A stretch of 64,000 nucleotides of DNA from Saccharopolyspora flava. Its GTDB lineage: Bacteria > Actinomycetota > Actinomycetes > Mycobacteriales > Pseudonocardiaceae. Below, piece after piece: positions 36,008 through 47,010 of the stretch; position 1 is the first letter of the stretch; each line of letters starts with the position of its first letter. Location of the stretch: NCBI RefSeq assembly GCF_900116135.1, contig NZ_FOZX01000002.1, positions 701,959-765,958 of the forward strand. The letters run 5' to 3'. Under the pieces are notes generated by a model that saw only the letters and a list, made by a program, of their open reading frames with translations, was not told the origin of the DNA and made no database searches. Both the position numbers and the translations under genes were made by a program.

Positions 36008-36259
36008 ATGAACAACACGCGTCTCTATTCGCCTCATCCGTTCTGCTGGCGGCCTGGTGCTGGGGAGCGGCATGCGACCGCTGAACGGCCCGGGGACGGG
36101 GAGGCCTTCACCGCGTTGTGCGGACTCGAGACCGAGGCCGATCTCAGCGAGGTCGCCTGGTTCTTCGCGACCTGCGGGACGTGCAACGCGCGGGCGCACG
36201 AACTCGCGGCCGTGCCGATGCGGTCGGGGGATCTCACCGGCGACGGCGAGCGGATCTAG
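36008..36259 (+). CDS. Small zinc-finger-like protein downstream of XRE regulator
   Basis: 83 residues. The pattern H...LCG...ATCGTCNARAH offers two CxxC-type cysteines with flanking Cys/His, a plausible zinc site. The N-terminus (MNNTRLYSPHPFCWRPG) also has a His/Cys pair. Starts at ATG 36008, 61 bases after the regulator. Similar small proteins occur next to XRE/DUF397 genes in this group; its function is unknown. There is no membrane segment. Confidence 0.65.
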   Translation: MNNTRLYSPHPFCWRPGAGERHATAERPGDGEAFTALCGLETEADLSEVAWFFATCGTCNARAHELAAVPMRSGDLTGDGERI

Positions 36260-36360
36260 AAATCTCCGCGCCGGGGAACAACCTCCACCCCGCTCGCCGC
36301 GTCTTCTGAGCGAAGACCGTCACGCAGCCGGGCCTTTCAACCCGAGACGGAACTTGAGCA

Positions 36361-36403
36361 GCGGAAGACCGCAGGTCACTGGGGGTGTCCTGCGGTCTTC
36401 CGC
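36361..36403. terminator. Hairpin terminator, usable from both sides
   Basis: A perfect 15-bp stem (36361-36375 and 36389-36403) with a 13-nt loop. It lies 101 bases after the small zinc protein (plus strand) and 71 bases after the 3' end of tRNA-Thr (minus strand). Confidence 0.8.
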
Positions 36404-36474
36404 AGAACTCTCCCCATCACACCCGAAAACGAGTCCGGCCCCTTCCCGCGTTCGGAAAGTGGCCGGTCACTGCG

Positions 36475-36548
36475 AGCCGCCTGAGGGAATCGAACCCTCG
36501 ACCTACGCATTACGAGTGCGTCGCTCTGGCCGACTGAGCTAAGGCGGC
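36475..36548 (-). tRNA. tRNA-Thr (anticodon CGT)
   Basis: The cloverleaf is complete: acceptor GCCGCCT/AGGCGGC, D arm with GCTC/GAGC, anticodon stem ACGCA/TGCGT around the loop CTCGTAA (anticodon CGT, reads ACG), and T arm GAGGG-TTCGATT-CCCTC. No encoded CCA is evident. No integrase or direct repeat is seen next to it, so it is not marked as an insertion site. Confidence 0.97.
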
Positions 36549-36707
36549 AGTGCGTGCACAAGTGTAGCTGGCGCCCTCGCGGCGCTCGCCGGGGGTCCGG
36601 TACGGCCCGGGCCACCGACACACGGGCGGCGATCCGACCGTCACCTGCGGGCGATGTGATCGTTGATACACCGCTGAGGCAGTGACGCCTATCACGGAGG
36701 AAGTCGG

Positions 36708-38075
36708 ATGCGTGCGATTCGTCGGCTCTGCGCCTGCACCGCGGTGACCCTGGCGCTGACCGGGATGTCGATGCCCGCGGCCCTGGCCCAGGGCTCGTAC
36801 CCCACGACGCCGACACCGCAGCCCGTCGACCCCGCCCAGCCGCCCGGGCGCATCCCCGACACCACGCCGCGTCCCGTCATCGGCGACGCCGGGACGATGC
36901 TCGGCATCGTGCGGCTGCTCCCCGCCACCGCGCCCGGCGACTCGTTCTTCGACGAGCCCGAGTTCGAGGACAAGCTGCCCAAGCAGTCCGTGCTGGAAGC
37001 CGGCATGGGCCGGGCCATCGCCCAGGTCAACTCCGAGGCGTTCCTCGCGCACGAGCACTCCCTCGCCGAAGCGTCCCCGTTCGGCGTCGCGTTCATGGGC
37101 GACGTGCCGCAGATCCCCGGCGGGATCGCGCAGGCCGCGCTGCCCGACCGCGAAGGACCGATCACCAACTCCCTCACCCCGCCCGCCCCCGGCGAGGTGC
37201 CGCTCAAGCTCAACGGCCTCAGCGGCAGCGTGCACGCGCGCTGGAACGAGCAGACCGGGCCGTGCGGCGTCGCGCCGCTGTCCGACGCCCGCTACACGAT
37301 GGGCAGCGGCTCGGTTCCCGGTCTCACCGGCCCGCTCGTCGACGTGCCCTCGCTGGCCGAGGCGCACTCGAACGTGCAGCTCGCCGACGTTCCCGGGCAG
37401 GCCACCAAGGCCGTGGTGTCCACCTCCGAGCTGCAGATCTCCGAGGTGAAGCTGTTCAGCGGCACGCCGCAGGAGGTGACGATCCAGGTCGTCGGCAAGC
37501 CCACGCTGACCGCCACCGCCACCGGTGATCCGGCGACCTCCCGCGTCGACTACACCGCGCCCGTGCTGCGGATCAGCCAGGGCGGCAAGGAACTCGCCGT
37601 GCTCGACGCCGCCAACCCGACGAAGGACATCCCGATCCCCGCGATCCCCGGGCTCGACAAGGGAGTTCTGGACCTCGGGGTGCTGCGGCTCAGCGTCGGC
37701 GAGTTCAAGCAGGAGACGCAGGGCACCGAGATCCGCGGCACGGCGCGGCTGTTCGACCTGAAGGTCCTCGACGGTTCCAAGCTCGGACTGCCCGCCTCGC
37801 TGGCCCAGATCTCCTTCGGCGAGCAGGTCGCGCGCGCCGCCGCGCCCGCGGGCGGTGTCGACTGCACACCCCCGGCCGCCGGAGCCGGCGGCGCCACCGG
37901 CGACGACGGCGCGGGAGCCATCCCCGCCGGCTACTACCAGGGCCGCACCGAACCCCTCGCCCTCACCAGCGGCAGCTACTTCGCGGTCCCGCTGTTCTGG
38001 ACCGGAGCCGGACTCCTCCTGCTCGGCTCGATCCTCGTCGCCGCCTTCCCCCGTCGCCGAGACGCCAAGCACTGA
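36708..38075 (+). CDS. Exported protein with C-terminal membrane anchor, unknown function
   Basis: 455 residues: Sec signal peptide (MRAIRRLCACTAVTLALTGM, cut near ALAQG), a Pro/Thr-rich start, a large extracytoplasmic part, and a C-terminal helix (about 425-447, VPLFWTGAGLLLLGSILVA) ending in RRRDAKH, so type I topology. The middle contains beta-rich stretches (VPLKLNGLSGSVHARWNEQ, VTIQVVGKPTLTATATG) and two cysteines that could form a disulfide (in GPCGVAP and GVDCTPP). I recognise no catalytic motif or family. It is a single gene between the tRNA and convergent holB. ATG 36708 has GGAGGAAG upstream. Confidence 0.75.
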   Translation: MRAIRRLCACTAVTLALTGMSMPAALAQGSYPTTPTPQPVDPAQPPGRIPDTTPRPVIGDAGTMLGIVRLLPATAPGDSFFDEPEFEDKLPKQSVLEAGMGRAIAQVNSEAFLAHEHSLAEASPFGVAFMGDVPQIPGGIAQAALPDREGPITNSLTPPAPGEVPLKLNGLSGSVHARWNEQTGPCGVAPLSDARYTMGSGSVPGLTGPLVDVPSLAEAHSNVQLADVPGQATKAVVSTSELQISEVKLFSGTPQEVTIQVVGKPTLTATATGDPATSRVDYTAPVLRISQGGKELAVLDAANPTKDIPIPAIPGLDKGVLDLGVLRLSVGEFKQETQGTEIRGTARLFDLKVLDGSKLGLPASLAQISFGEQVARAAAPAGGVDCTPPAAGAGGATGDDGAGAIPAGYYQGRTEPLALTSGSYFAVPLFWTGAGLLLLGSILVAAFPRRRDAKH

Positions 38076-38091
38076 CCTCCCGAACCGGGCG

Positions 38092-38258
38092 CAGTTTTCA
38101 TGAAAACTGTCCCGTCCACCACCCAACTCGACACCCCGGATCGGGGTCTCGGGGGACGACAGTTTTCATGAAAACTGTCGTCCAAGCACCCAACCCGACA
38201 CCGAGGTTTGGGGTTTCTCGGTGTGGTGACAGTTTTCATGAAGACTGTCACCACACCG
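38092..38258. repeat. Three tandem palindromes with TTTTCATGAAAA core
   Basis: Cores CAGTTTTCATGAAAACTG (38092-38109) and two longer copies, a perfect 30-bp palindrome at 38154-38183 and a 40-bp one with a single mismatch at 38219-38258, have centres about 68 and 70 bases apart. The arms differ in sequence between copies (GGACGAC/GTCGTCC versus GGTGTGGTGAC/GTCACCACACC) but stay complementary, which argues for selected hairpins. Spacers also share CACCCAACYCGACACC and small hairpins. The array fills the space between the convergent exported-protein gene and holB, so bidirectional termination is one possible role. Confidence 0.9.
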
Positions 38259-38271
38259 GGAGTCGCGGAGG

Positions 38272-39495
38272 TCAGCCCGTGAAGAGGGTGGCGAGCATGG
38301 CTTCGACCGCGATGAGGGGTTTGACGTTCTGGTTGAGGGCCGTGCGGCACTCCAGGACCGCTTCGAGACGGCGGAGCGTGGACTCCGAGGTCCACTCGGT
38401 CGCCGCCTCGCGGGACGAGCGGGCGAAGTCCGGGTGGTTCAGGGCCGAGCCCGAACCGGTGCGGGTGACCAGCACGTCCCGGTAGAAGCCCGCGAGATCG
38501 ACCAGTGCCAGGTCCAGGGCGTCCCGCTGGGACCGGGTGGCGCGGGACTTCTGGCGCTTCTCCAGTTCCTTGAGCGCCGCGTTGGCGCCGCGGGTCGCCG
38601 ACGCCGTGCCCTTGCCGGTGCCGCCGGCGCCCATCGCCGTCTTGAGCTCCTCGCGCTCGGTCTCGTTGCGCTCCTCGTTGGCCGTGACCGCCTCCGTCTC
38701 GGCCAGCTTGACCAGGCCCGACGCCGCGGTGAACACGTCCGAGAAGCGCCGCAGCCCGAGCGGGATCCGCAGCACCGACTCGCGGCGCTCGCGGGCCTGC
38801 TCATCGGTGGCCAGCCGCCGGGCGCGCCCGATGTGACCGCCGCAGACCTCCGCCGCCCACTCCGCGAGCTGCGGGTCGATGCCGTCGCGCTCGCGCAGCA
38901 CCTCGGCGATCGCGCCCGCCAGCGGCGTGCGCAGCTGCACCACGCGGCACCGCGAGCGGATCGTCACCGAGACGTCCTCCGGGTGGTCCGACGGCGCGCA
39001 CAGCAGGAACACGGTGCGCGGCGGCGGTTCCTCCACCGCCTTGAGCAGGGCGTTCGCCGCTCCCTCGGTGAGCCGGTCGGAGTCCTCGATGAGCACCACC
39101 CGCCACTGCCCGGTGCTCGGGCGGCGGGCGGAGGCCTGCACCAGCGCGCGCATCTCCGCCACCGAGATCGACAGGCCCTCCGGCACCACGAGCTTCACGT
39201 CCGCGTGCGTGCCCTGCAGGACCGTGCGGCAGGCGGTGCAGCGACCGCAGCCCAGCTCGCTCGGGTCCTCGCACTCCAGCGCCGCCGCCAGCGCGCGGGC
39301 CGCGATCGACCGGCCGGAACCGGGCGGCCCGGTGAACAGCCACGCGTGCGTCATCGCGCCGGGCGGCACCGGTTCGCCGCGGACCTGCTTGCGGGCCGCG
39401 TCGGCCGCCGCGTGCAGCGTGCCGACCGCGTCCGGCTGGCCGACGACCTCCGCCCACACCCCGGTCGCGGGTACCTCCGGAGCGCCGGTGCGCAT
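38272..39495 (-). CDS. holB: DNA polymerase III subunit delta'
   Basis: Clamp-loader subunit, 407 residues. The AAA+ N-terminus has GPPGSGRS at 56-63 (Arg instead of the Walker A Lys, fitting the ATPase-inactive role of delta'), a four-cysteine zinc module (Cys75, 83, 86, 89) and VVLIEDSDRLTEGAANALLKAVEEPP with the conserved strand-helix. The C-terminal collar domain follows, with a Gly/Lys/Thr insert (MGAGGTGKGTASATRG). ATG 39495 follows GGGAG. It is followed downstream by the palindrome array and is 64 bases from topA, same strand, as in mycobacteria (Rv3644c region). Confidence 0.95.
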   Translation of the reverse strand: MRTGAPEVPATGVWAEVVGQPDAVGTLHAAADAARKQVRGEPVPPGAMTHAWLFTGPPGSGRSIAARALAAALECEDPSELGCGRCTACRTVLQGTHADVKLVVPEGLSISVAEMRALVQASARRPSTGQWRVVLIEDSDRLTEGAANALLKAVEEPPPRTVFLLCAPSDHPEDVSVTIRSRCRVVQLRTPLAGAIAEVLRERDGIDPQLAEWAAEVCGGHIGRARRLATDEQARERRESVLRIPLGLRRFSDVFTAASGLVKLAETEAVTANEERNETEREELKTAMGAGGTGKGTASATRGANAALKELEKRQKSRATRSQRDALDLALVDLAGFYRDVLVTRTGSGSALNHPDFARSSREAATEWTSESTLRRLEAVLECRTALNQNVKPLIAVEAMLATLFTG

Positions 39496-39559
39496 CGCGT
39501 CAACTCCCTCGTGCCGAGCTATCGGGACCCGACTCTACGATGCCGCACCGACGCGACCG

Positions 39560-42442
<2,883 letters not shown>

Positions 42443-42657
42443 CGCTTACCTGCTCTCTTCTTCCGGAAGCATCCCTTGCACCCGGCGCCCATCCGTTTCG
42501 TCCCCGGAGTGTGCGCGCTGCACGGTTAGTCGTGCCGCACCGGGAAGGCACAGGGTTGCATATAACACGCCGATATTCGTCGACGTCTTGTTGTACGAAC
42601 GTATCGGGTTACCCAGGTGTTCCGTTTCGTGACCTGGCGTGATGTGCGTCAACCCGG

Positions 42658-43242
42658 TCAGGAGACGAGCGGAATCATTCCCTCGATCGCACCATCGGGC
42701 AGCGGTCCTACCAGCTCGGCGAGCCTGGCCAGGCGCCTGCGGCCGGTCACGCGCAGCGCCGGTCCGCCCGCTCTGGCACCCACGGTCTTGGCGGGCAGAC
42801 CGCAGCCGCGGAGCGCTTCGGCGAGCGCCTCGTGCGTGTCGGGCGCGTGCGGGTCGAGGCCGAGCCGGTAGCCGTGCGCGTCGGCGGTGCCGGAGGTGAG
42901 CGCCCAGAGCCGCAGGGCCCAGCCGTCCGGCACGAAACCGGCCGGGACCGATTTCACGGCGCCGCGCAGCCAGCGGGCGGCGATGCCGGTGAGGTCGGAG
43001 CGGAACGCGGTGCGGACCAGCGGGCGGCCTTCGTCGGAGCGGCCGAGCTCGGCCTGGACTCCCCGCTCGGCGCAGGCGGCGAGCAGGCAGCGGGCGCGCC
43101 ACTCGGCGTCGACGACCACCGACAGCCGCGCGGCGGTCCCGCGGCCGAATCCGACGGCCTGCCCGGGTCCGCACAGCATGCCCGCGAGGTCGGCGACGTC
43201 CGCTCGCCGCGCCTCTGCCGAGTAGAAGGACAGCTGGTCCAC
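42658..43242 (-). CDS. Conserved actinobacterial protein (Rv3647c-like), possible LAGLIDADG-like fold
   Basis: 194 residues from GTG 43242. It stands beside topA in the same place and with the same length as Rv3647c. The sequence has two similar alpha/beta repeats (ADVADLAGMLCGPGQ...RCLLAACAERGVQAEL and DTHEALAEALRGCGLPAKTV...LARLAELVGPLP), reminiscent of the DNA-binding LAGLIDADG-like half of WhiA; I infer this weakly from pattern only. No HTH follows. Ribosome site is weak, so start is uncertain. No known function. Confidence 0.65.
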   Translation of the reverse strand: MDQLSFYSAEARRADVADLAGMLCGPGQAVGFGRGTAARLSVVVDAEWRARCLLAACAERGVQAELGRSDEGRPLVRTAFRSDLTGIAARWLRGAVKSVPAGFVPDGWALRLWALTSGTADAHGYRLGLDPHAPDTHEALAEALRGCGLPAKTVGARAGGPALRVTGRRRLARLAELVGPLPDGAIEGMIPLVS

Positions 43243-43316
43243 GAACGGGATGCTAGAACAGCAGTTCGAGATTATCCACCACTGTAACCCGATCGAATGA
43301 GTCCCGACGCCGGGAG

Positions 43317-43366
43317 GACACGATTTCAAGGGAGACCAGGTTCCCGATTTCCCTTGAAATCGTGTC
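43317..43366 (-). terminator. Hairpin terminator of the lipoprotein gene
   Basis: Arms 43317-43333 and 43350-43366 are a perfect 17-bp inverted repeat with a 16-nt loop, starting about 20 bases after the lipoprotein stop on the minus strand. Confidence 0.85.
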
Positions 43367-43385
43367 GTTCACCCAGGTGAGAGGA

Positions 43386-44036
43386 TCACTGGCCGGGCCG
43401 GGCCGGGTCGTGCTGGACCGGTGCGGGTTGCGCGGGCGCCGGCTGGCCCGGAGCGGGCTGGGCCGGTGCGGGGTTGAAGAAGGGCTTGCAGCCCGGGGCC
43501 TGCTTGGCGGCCTCGGCGAGCGGCTTGTTGGCCTCCAGAGCGCCGAACTTGCCGTTGAGGTCGACCTGCGAGGTCTTCTTCAGCTCGCCCTGCAGGGCCG
43601 TCATGCCCTCGGTGAACTTCTGCTTGTCGTTCGGATCGATCTGATCGGCCTTGCCGCGCGCGCCCGCCATGAGATCGCGGATCTGGCTGAAGGCGTCCTG
43701 GATGCCCTGGCTGACCTGGTCCCCGCCCTGGATCGGCGACGGCGGCAGCTCGTGCAGCCCGCGGACCGTGTCGTCGGCGGTCTTGGTCGCGCTGTCGAGC
43801 CGCGTGACCACGGAGTCCTTCATCGTCGCCGTGTTGGTCTTGTCCACCGGCGGCAGGTTCTTCTGGGACGCGGAGAAGTCGTTCACCAACCCGCACAACC
43901 GGCCCGCCCACTCGATGCCCTCCGGGCCCGCCGCCTGGGGCGCCGGTACGGGCTTGGGCGCCGGTGCCGTTCCGCAAGCGCTCAGGGCCAGCGGGATGGC
44001 CGCGAGCGCCGCGAGGGACGTCGCACGGAACCTCAT
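43386..44036 (-). CDS. Lipoprotein of unknown function
   Basis: 216 residues with a lipoprotein signal peptide (MRFRATSLAALAAIPLALSA then Cys in LSAC lipobox), so anchored to the outer face of the cell membrane. The mature part is helical with few hydrophobic patches (DSATKTADDTVRGLHELP, MTALQGELKKTSQVDLNG) and two further cysteines that may pair. It ends in a proline-rich tail (APAQPAPGQPAPAQPAPVQH). Single-gene unit between hppA and the Rv3647c-like gene. Function unknown. Confidence 0.85.
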   Translation of the reverse strand: MRFRATSLAALAAIPLALSACGTAPAPKPVPAPQAAGPEGIEWAGRLCGLVNDFSASQKNLPPVDKTNTATMKDSVVTRLDSATKTADDTVRGLHELPPSPIQGGDQVSQGIQDAFSQIRDLMAGARGKADQIDPNDKQKFTEGMTALQGELKKTSQVDLNGKFGALEANKPLAEAAKQAPGCKPFFNPAPAQPAPGQPAPAQPAPVQHDPARPGQ

Positions 44037-44151
44037 TGCGAACTCCTCACATGGATCGGAGTAGCTCTCGCTCTGCGCTCGGACTCTCTCGTACCGCCAC
44101 TCCTCCCGGTGAAGCCGGGGTCGCCCGCCGCGACAACACCCCTGCGCACAG

Positions 44152-44186
44152 CGATGGGCGCCACCCGAGCCGGGTGACGCCCATCG
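44152..44186 (-). terminator. Hairpin terminator of hppA
   Basis: Arms 44152-44166 and 44172-44186 pair over 15 bases with one mismatch around a 5-nt loop, 12 bases after the hppA stop. Confidence 0.8.
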
Positions 44187-44198
44187 ACGGGGACCGAT

Positions 44199-46574
44199 CT
44201 AGGCGGGAGCGCCGTTGATCGTCTTGTCGTCCGCGGGCTCGTCCGCGATGGCGGTCGAACGCCGCTTGGAGATCACCACGGCGGCCACGATCACCACGAC
44301 CGCGACGACCGCGATGCCGATCCGCACCGCCGGGTTGGCGGCGTCGCCGACGGCGAAGTAGACCACGGCCGGCGCGATCAGCACCGACACCAGGTTCATC
44401 ACCTTCAGCAGCGGGTTGATCGCCGGACCAGCGGTGTCCTTGAACGGGTCGCCGACGGTGTCACCGATGACCGTGGCCGAGTGCGCCTCGGACCCCTTGC
44501 CGCCGTGGTAGCCGTCCTCCACCAGCTTCTTGGAGTTGTCCCAGGCACCGCCCGAGTTGGCCAGGAAGATCGCCATCAGGGTGCCGGTGGCGATGGCACC
44601 GGCCAGGTAGCCGGCCAGCGGACCGACGCCCAGGCCGAACCCGACCGCGATCGGCGCCAGCACCGCCAGCAGACCCGGCGTGGCCAGCTCGCGCAGCGAG
44701 TCGCGGGTGCAGATGTCGACCACCCGCCCGTACTCGGGGCGCTCCGAGCCGTCCATGATCCCCGGCTTGTCCTTGAACTGGCGCCGCACCTCGTAGACCA
44801 CGGCACCGGCCGCGCGGGACACGGCGTTGATCGCCAGACCGGAGAACAGGAACACCACCGCGGCACCGATGACCACGCCCACCAGGACGTTCGGCGCGTA
44901 GACGAAGAACTCCGCGGTGGACAGCTGCCCGGCCACGTCGGCCAGCGCCGCACCGATCGCGTCGGTGTAGGAGCCGAACAGCGCCGTCGCCGCCAGCACC
45001 GCCGTGGCGATCGCGATGCCCTTGGTGATCGCCTTGGTGGTGTTGCCGACCGCGTCGAGCTCGGTGAGGATCTTCGCGCCCTCGCCCTCGACGTCACCGG
45101 ACATCTCGGCGATGCCCTGCGCGTTGTCGCTGACCGGGCCGAAGGTGTCCATCGCGACGATGACGCCGACCGTGGTCAGCAGGCCGCAACCGGCCAGCGC
45201 GATCGCGAACAGCGCCACCGGCAGCGAACCGGACAGCAGGAACGCGCCGAACACGGCCGCGCCGATGACCGCCGCGGTGTAGACGGCGGACTCGAAACCG
45301 ACCGACAGACCGGTGAGGATCACCGTGGCGGCACCGGTCAGCGAGGACTTGCCGACGTCCTGCACCGGGCGGTGCTCGGTGGCGGTGAAGTAGCCGGTCA
45401 GCTTGAGGATGACGACCGCGAGCAGGATGCCGATGACCACGGCCAGCAGCGCGACCAGAGCCGGGCTGCCCGGGGTGGCGCGCACCTCCTCCGACACGCC
45501 GGAGAGCTCGGCGAAGGTGCTGGGCAGGTACAGCATCGCGGCCACCGCGCACAGCACCGCCGAGATCCCGGCGGAGATGTAGAAGGAGCGGTTGATCGCG
45601 GTCAGCGCGCTCTCGCCGGAGCGGGCCTTGGTGATGTAGACGCCGATCACCGCGGTGAGCACGCCGATGGCGGGCACGATCAGCGGGAACAGCAGGCCGT
45701 GCGCGCCGAAGGCGGCGGTGCCCAGGATCAGCGAGGCGACCAGGGTCACCGCGTAGGACTCGAACAGGTCCGCCGCCATGCCCGCGCAGTCACCCACGTT
45801 GTCGCCGACGTTGTCGGCGATGGTGGCGGCGTTGCGCGGGTCGTCCTCGGGGATGTTCTGCTCGACCTTGCCGACCAGGTCGGCGCCCACGTCGGCGGCC
45901 TTGGTGAAGATGCCACCGCCGACTCGCATGAACATCGCCAGCAGCGCGGCGCCGAAGCCGAAGCCCTCCAGCACGCGCGGGGCTCCGCCCGCGTAGACCA
46001 TGACGACCAGCGCGGCGCCGAACAGGCCGAGGCCGACGGTCATCATGCCGACCACGCCACCGGTGCGGAACGCCACCCGCATCGCCTTCTCGCGGCCCTC
46101 CCCGGACTCGCGGGCGGCGGCGGCCACGCGCACGTTCGCGCGGGTGGACAGCCACATGCCCAGGTAGCCGATGACGGCCGAGAACGCGGCTCCGAACAGG
46201 AAGAAGATCGACCGGCCGACGCGCTCGCCGATGGTCTCCGCGGGCAGCGCGAACAGCACCAGGAACACCACGACCGCGAAGATCGCCAAGGTGCGGAACT
46301 GCCGGTTCAGGTACGCCGACGCTCCTTCCTGCACGCCCTTGGCGATGTCCTGCATCTTGGCGGTGCCCTGCCCCGCGGCGAGCACCTCCCTGATCAGGAC
46401 GTAGCCGAAGGCCAGTGCGGCCAGCGCGATGACCATGACGACACCGACCAGCGCGTAGTCGATGCCGGCGAGCTCGATGCCGGTGGGTTGTTGGGCGAGG
46501 TCCATCCGGGTTTGCGAGCTCGGTGGTGCAGCGCCCTGGGCCCAGCCGTGCTGGACCGGGGTGAGCAGGGACAT
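44199..46574 (-). CDS. hppA: Membrane-bound proton-translocating pyrophosphatase (K+-independent type)
   Basis: Couples pyrophosphate hydrolysis to proton pumping across the cell membrane; 791 residues and about 16 transmembrane helices. The catalytic motif DVGADLVGKVE and the acid loops NIPEDDPRNAATIADNVGDN are present. In the K+-sensing segment the sequence is GNTTKAITKG; a Lys at this place marks K+-independent pumps in studied families (Ala marks K+-dependent ones). ATG 46574 is chosen: AGGAGG stands four bases before it, while an ATG ten codons upstream lacks a good site. With soluble Ppa it forms a two-enzyme system for pyrophosphate. Confidence 0.94.
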   Translation of the reverse strand: MSLLTPVQHGWAQGAAPPSSQTRMDLAQQPTGIELAGIDYALVGVVMVIALAALAFGYVLIREVLAAGQGTAKMQDIAKGVQEGASAYLNRQFRTLAIFAVVVFLVLFALPAETIGERVGRSIFFLFGAAFSAVIGYLGMWLSTRANVRVAAAARESGEGREKAMRVAFRTGGVVGMMTVGLGLFGAALVVMVYAGGAPRVLEGFGFGAALLAMFMRVGGGIFTKAADVGADLVGKVEQNIPEDDPRNAATIADNVGDNVGDCAGMAADLFESYAVTLVASLILGTAAFGAHGLLFPLIVPAIGVLTAVIGVYITKARSGESALTAINRSFYISAGISAVLCAVAAMLYLPSTFAELSGVSEEVRATPGSPALVALLAVVIGILLAVVILKLTGYFTATEHRPVQDVGKSSLTGAATVILTGLSVGFESAVYTAAVIGAAVFGAFLLSGSLPVALFAIALAGCGLLTTVGVIVAMDTFGPVSDNAQGIAEMSGDVEGEGAKILTELDAVGNTTKAITKGIAIATAVLAATALFGSYTDAIGAALADVAGQLSTAEFFVYAPNVLVGVVIGAAVVFLFSGLAINAVSRAAGAVVYEVRRQFKDKPGIMDGSERPEYGRVVDICTRDSLRELATPGLLAVLAPIAVGFGLGVGPLAGYLAGAIATGTLMAIFLANSGGAWDNSKKLVEDGYHGGKGSEAHSATVIGDTVGDPFKDTAGPAINPLLKVMNLVSVLIAPAVVYFAVGDAANPAVRIGIAVVAVVVIVAAVVISKRRSTAIADEPADDKTINGAPA

Positions 46575-47010
46575 CCGTCCTCCTGGGTTGTGCTCGGTTC
46601 TCACACCGGCGGCCCCGCACGCTCTTGCAACTCTTACCGGGCCCCGATGCGCGGTAGGCGGCCCCGCCCGGTACGGCCCGTGTTCGTCCGCTGGCCGTCC
46701 GTGGCGACGTCGTGGCTCGGGAGTCTATTCAGACCACGAGTGGCTTACCTCACGGTGTGATACGCACCTCATCTCGACGTGGGTTTTCGTTACCGAATGA
46801 TCGATTCAGAGCCCTACTTGATCCCCTGATCGGCCATATTTCGATTTGGTACGAACGGGTGACGTGAGGTAGGGCGTGTCGCCCCGCCACCGGCGCGGAC
46901 TCGGCCATCTCGCGGAACACGGAGAGAAATTCCCCCGAAAGGGGACATGCCCGACTCGCGGAGGGGAACACCTGTGCGGGTGCGGATCAGGTTTGTGCAA
47001 GGCTGGCGAC
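46575..47010. other. Divergent intergenic region hppA/helicase
   Basis: 436 bases. A frame in phase with the helicase extends to about 46876 but its residues do not look conserved. I see no cold-shock gene, which sits here in mycobacteria (cspA, Rv3648c). An imperfect palindrome GAATGATCGATTC lies near 46796. Promoters for both genes are expected. Confidence 0.5.

Noticed and set aside
36475-36548. tRNA-Thr as attachment site of an integrated element
   Set aside because: No integrase, no repeated tRNA end, and flanks are conserved chromosomal genes.
44481-46760. Long plus-strand open frame opposite hppA
   Set aside because: Antisense shadow; hppA motifs are intact and the other frame is rich in Arg/His/Gly without domains.
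46876-47010. N-terminal extension of the helicase with two Cys
   Set aside because: Residues before the GTG at 47011 are not like other family members and lack a good ribosome site.
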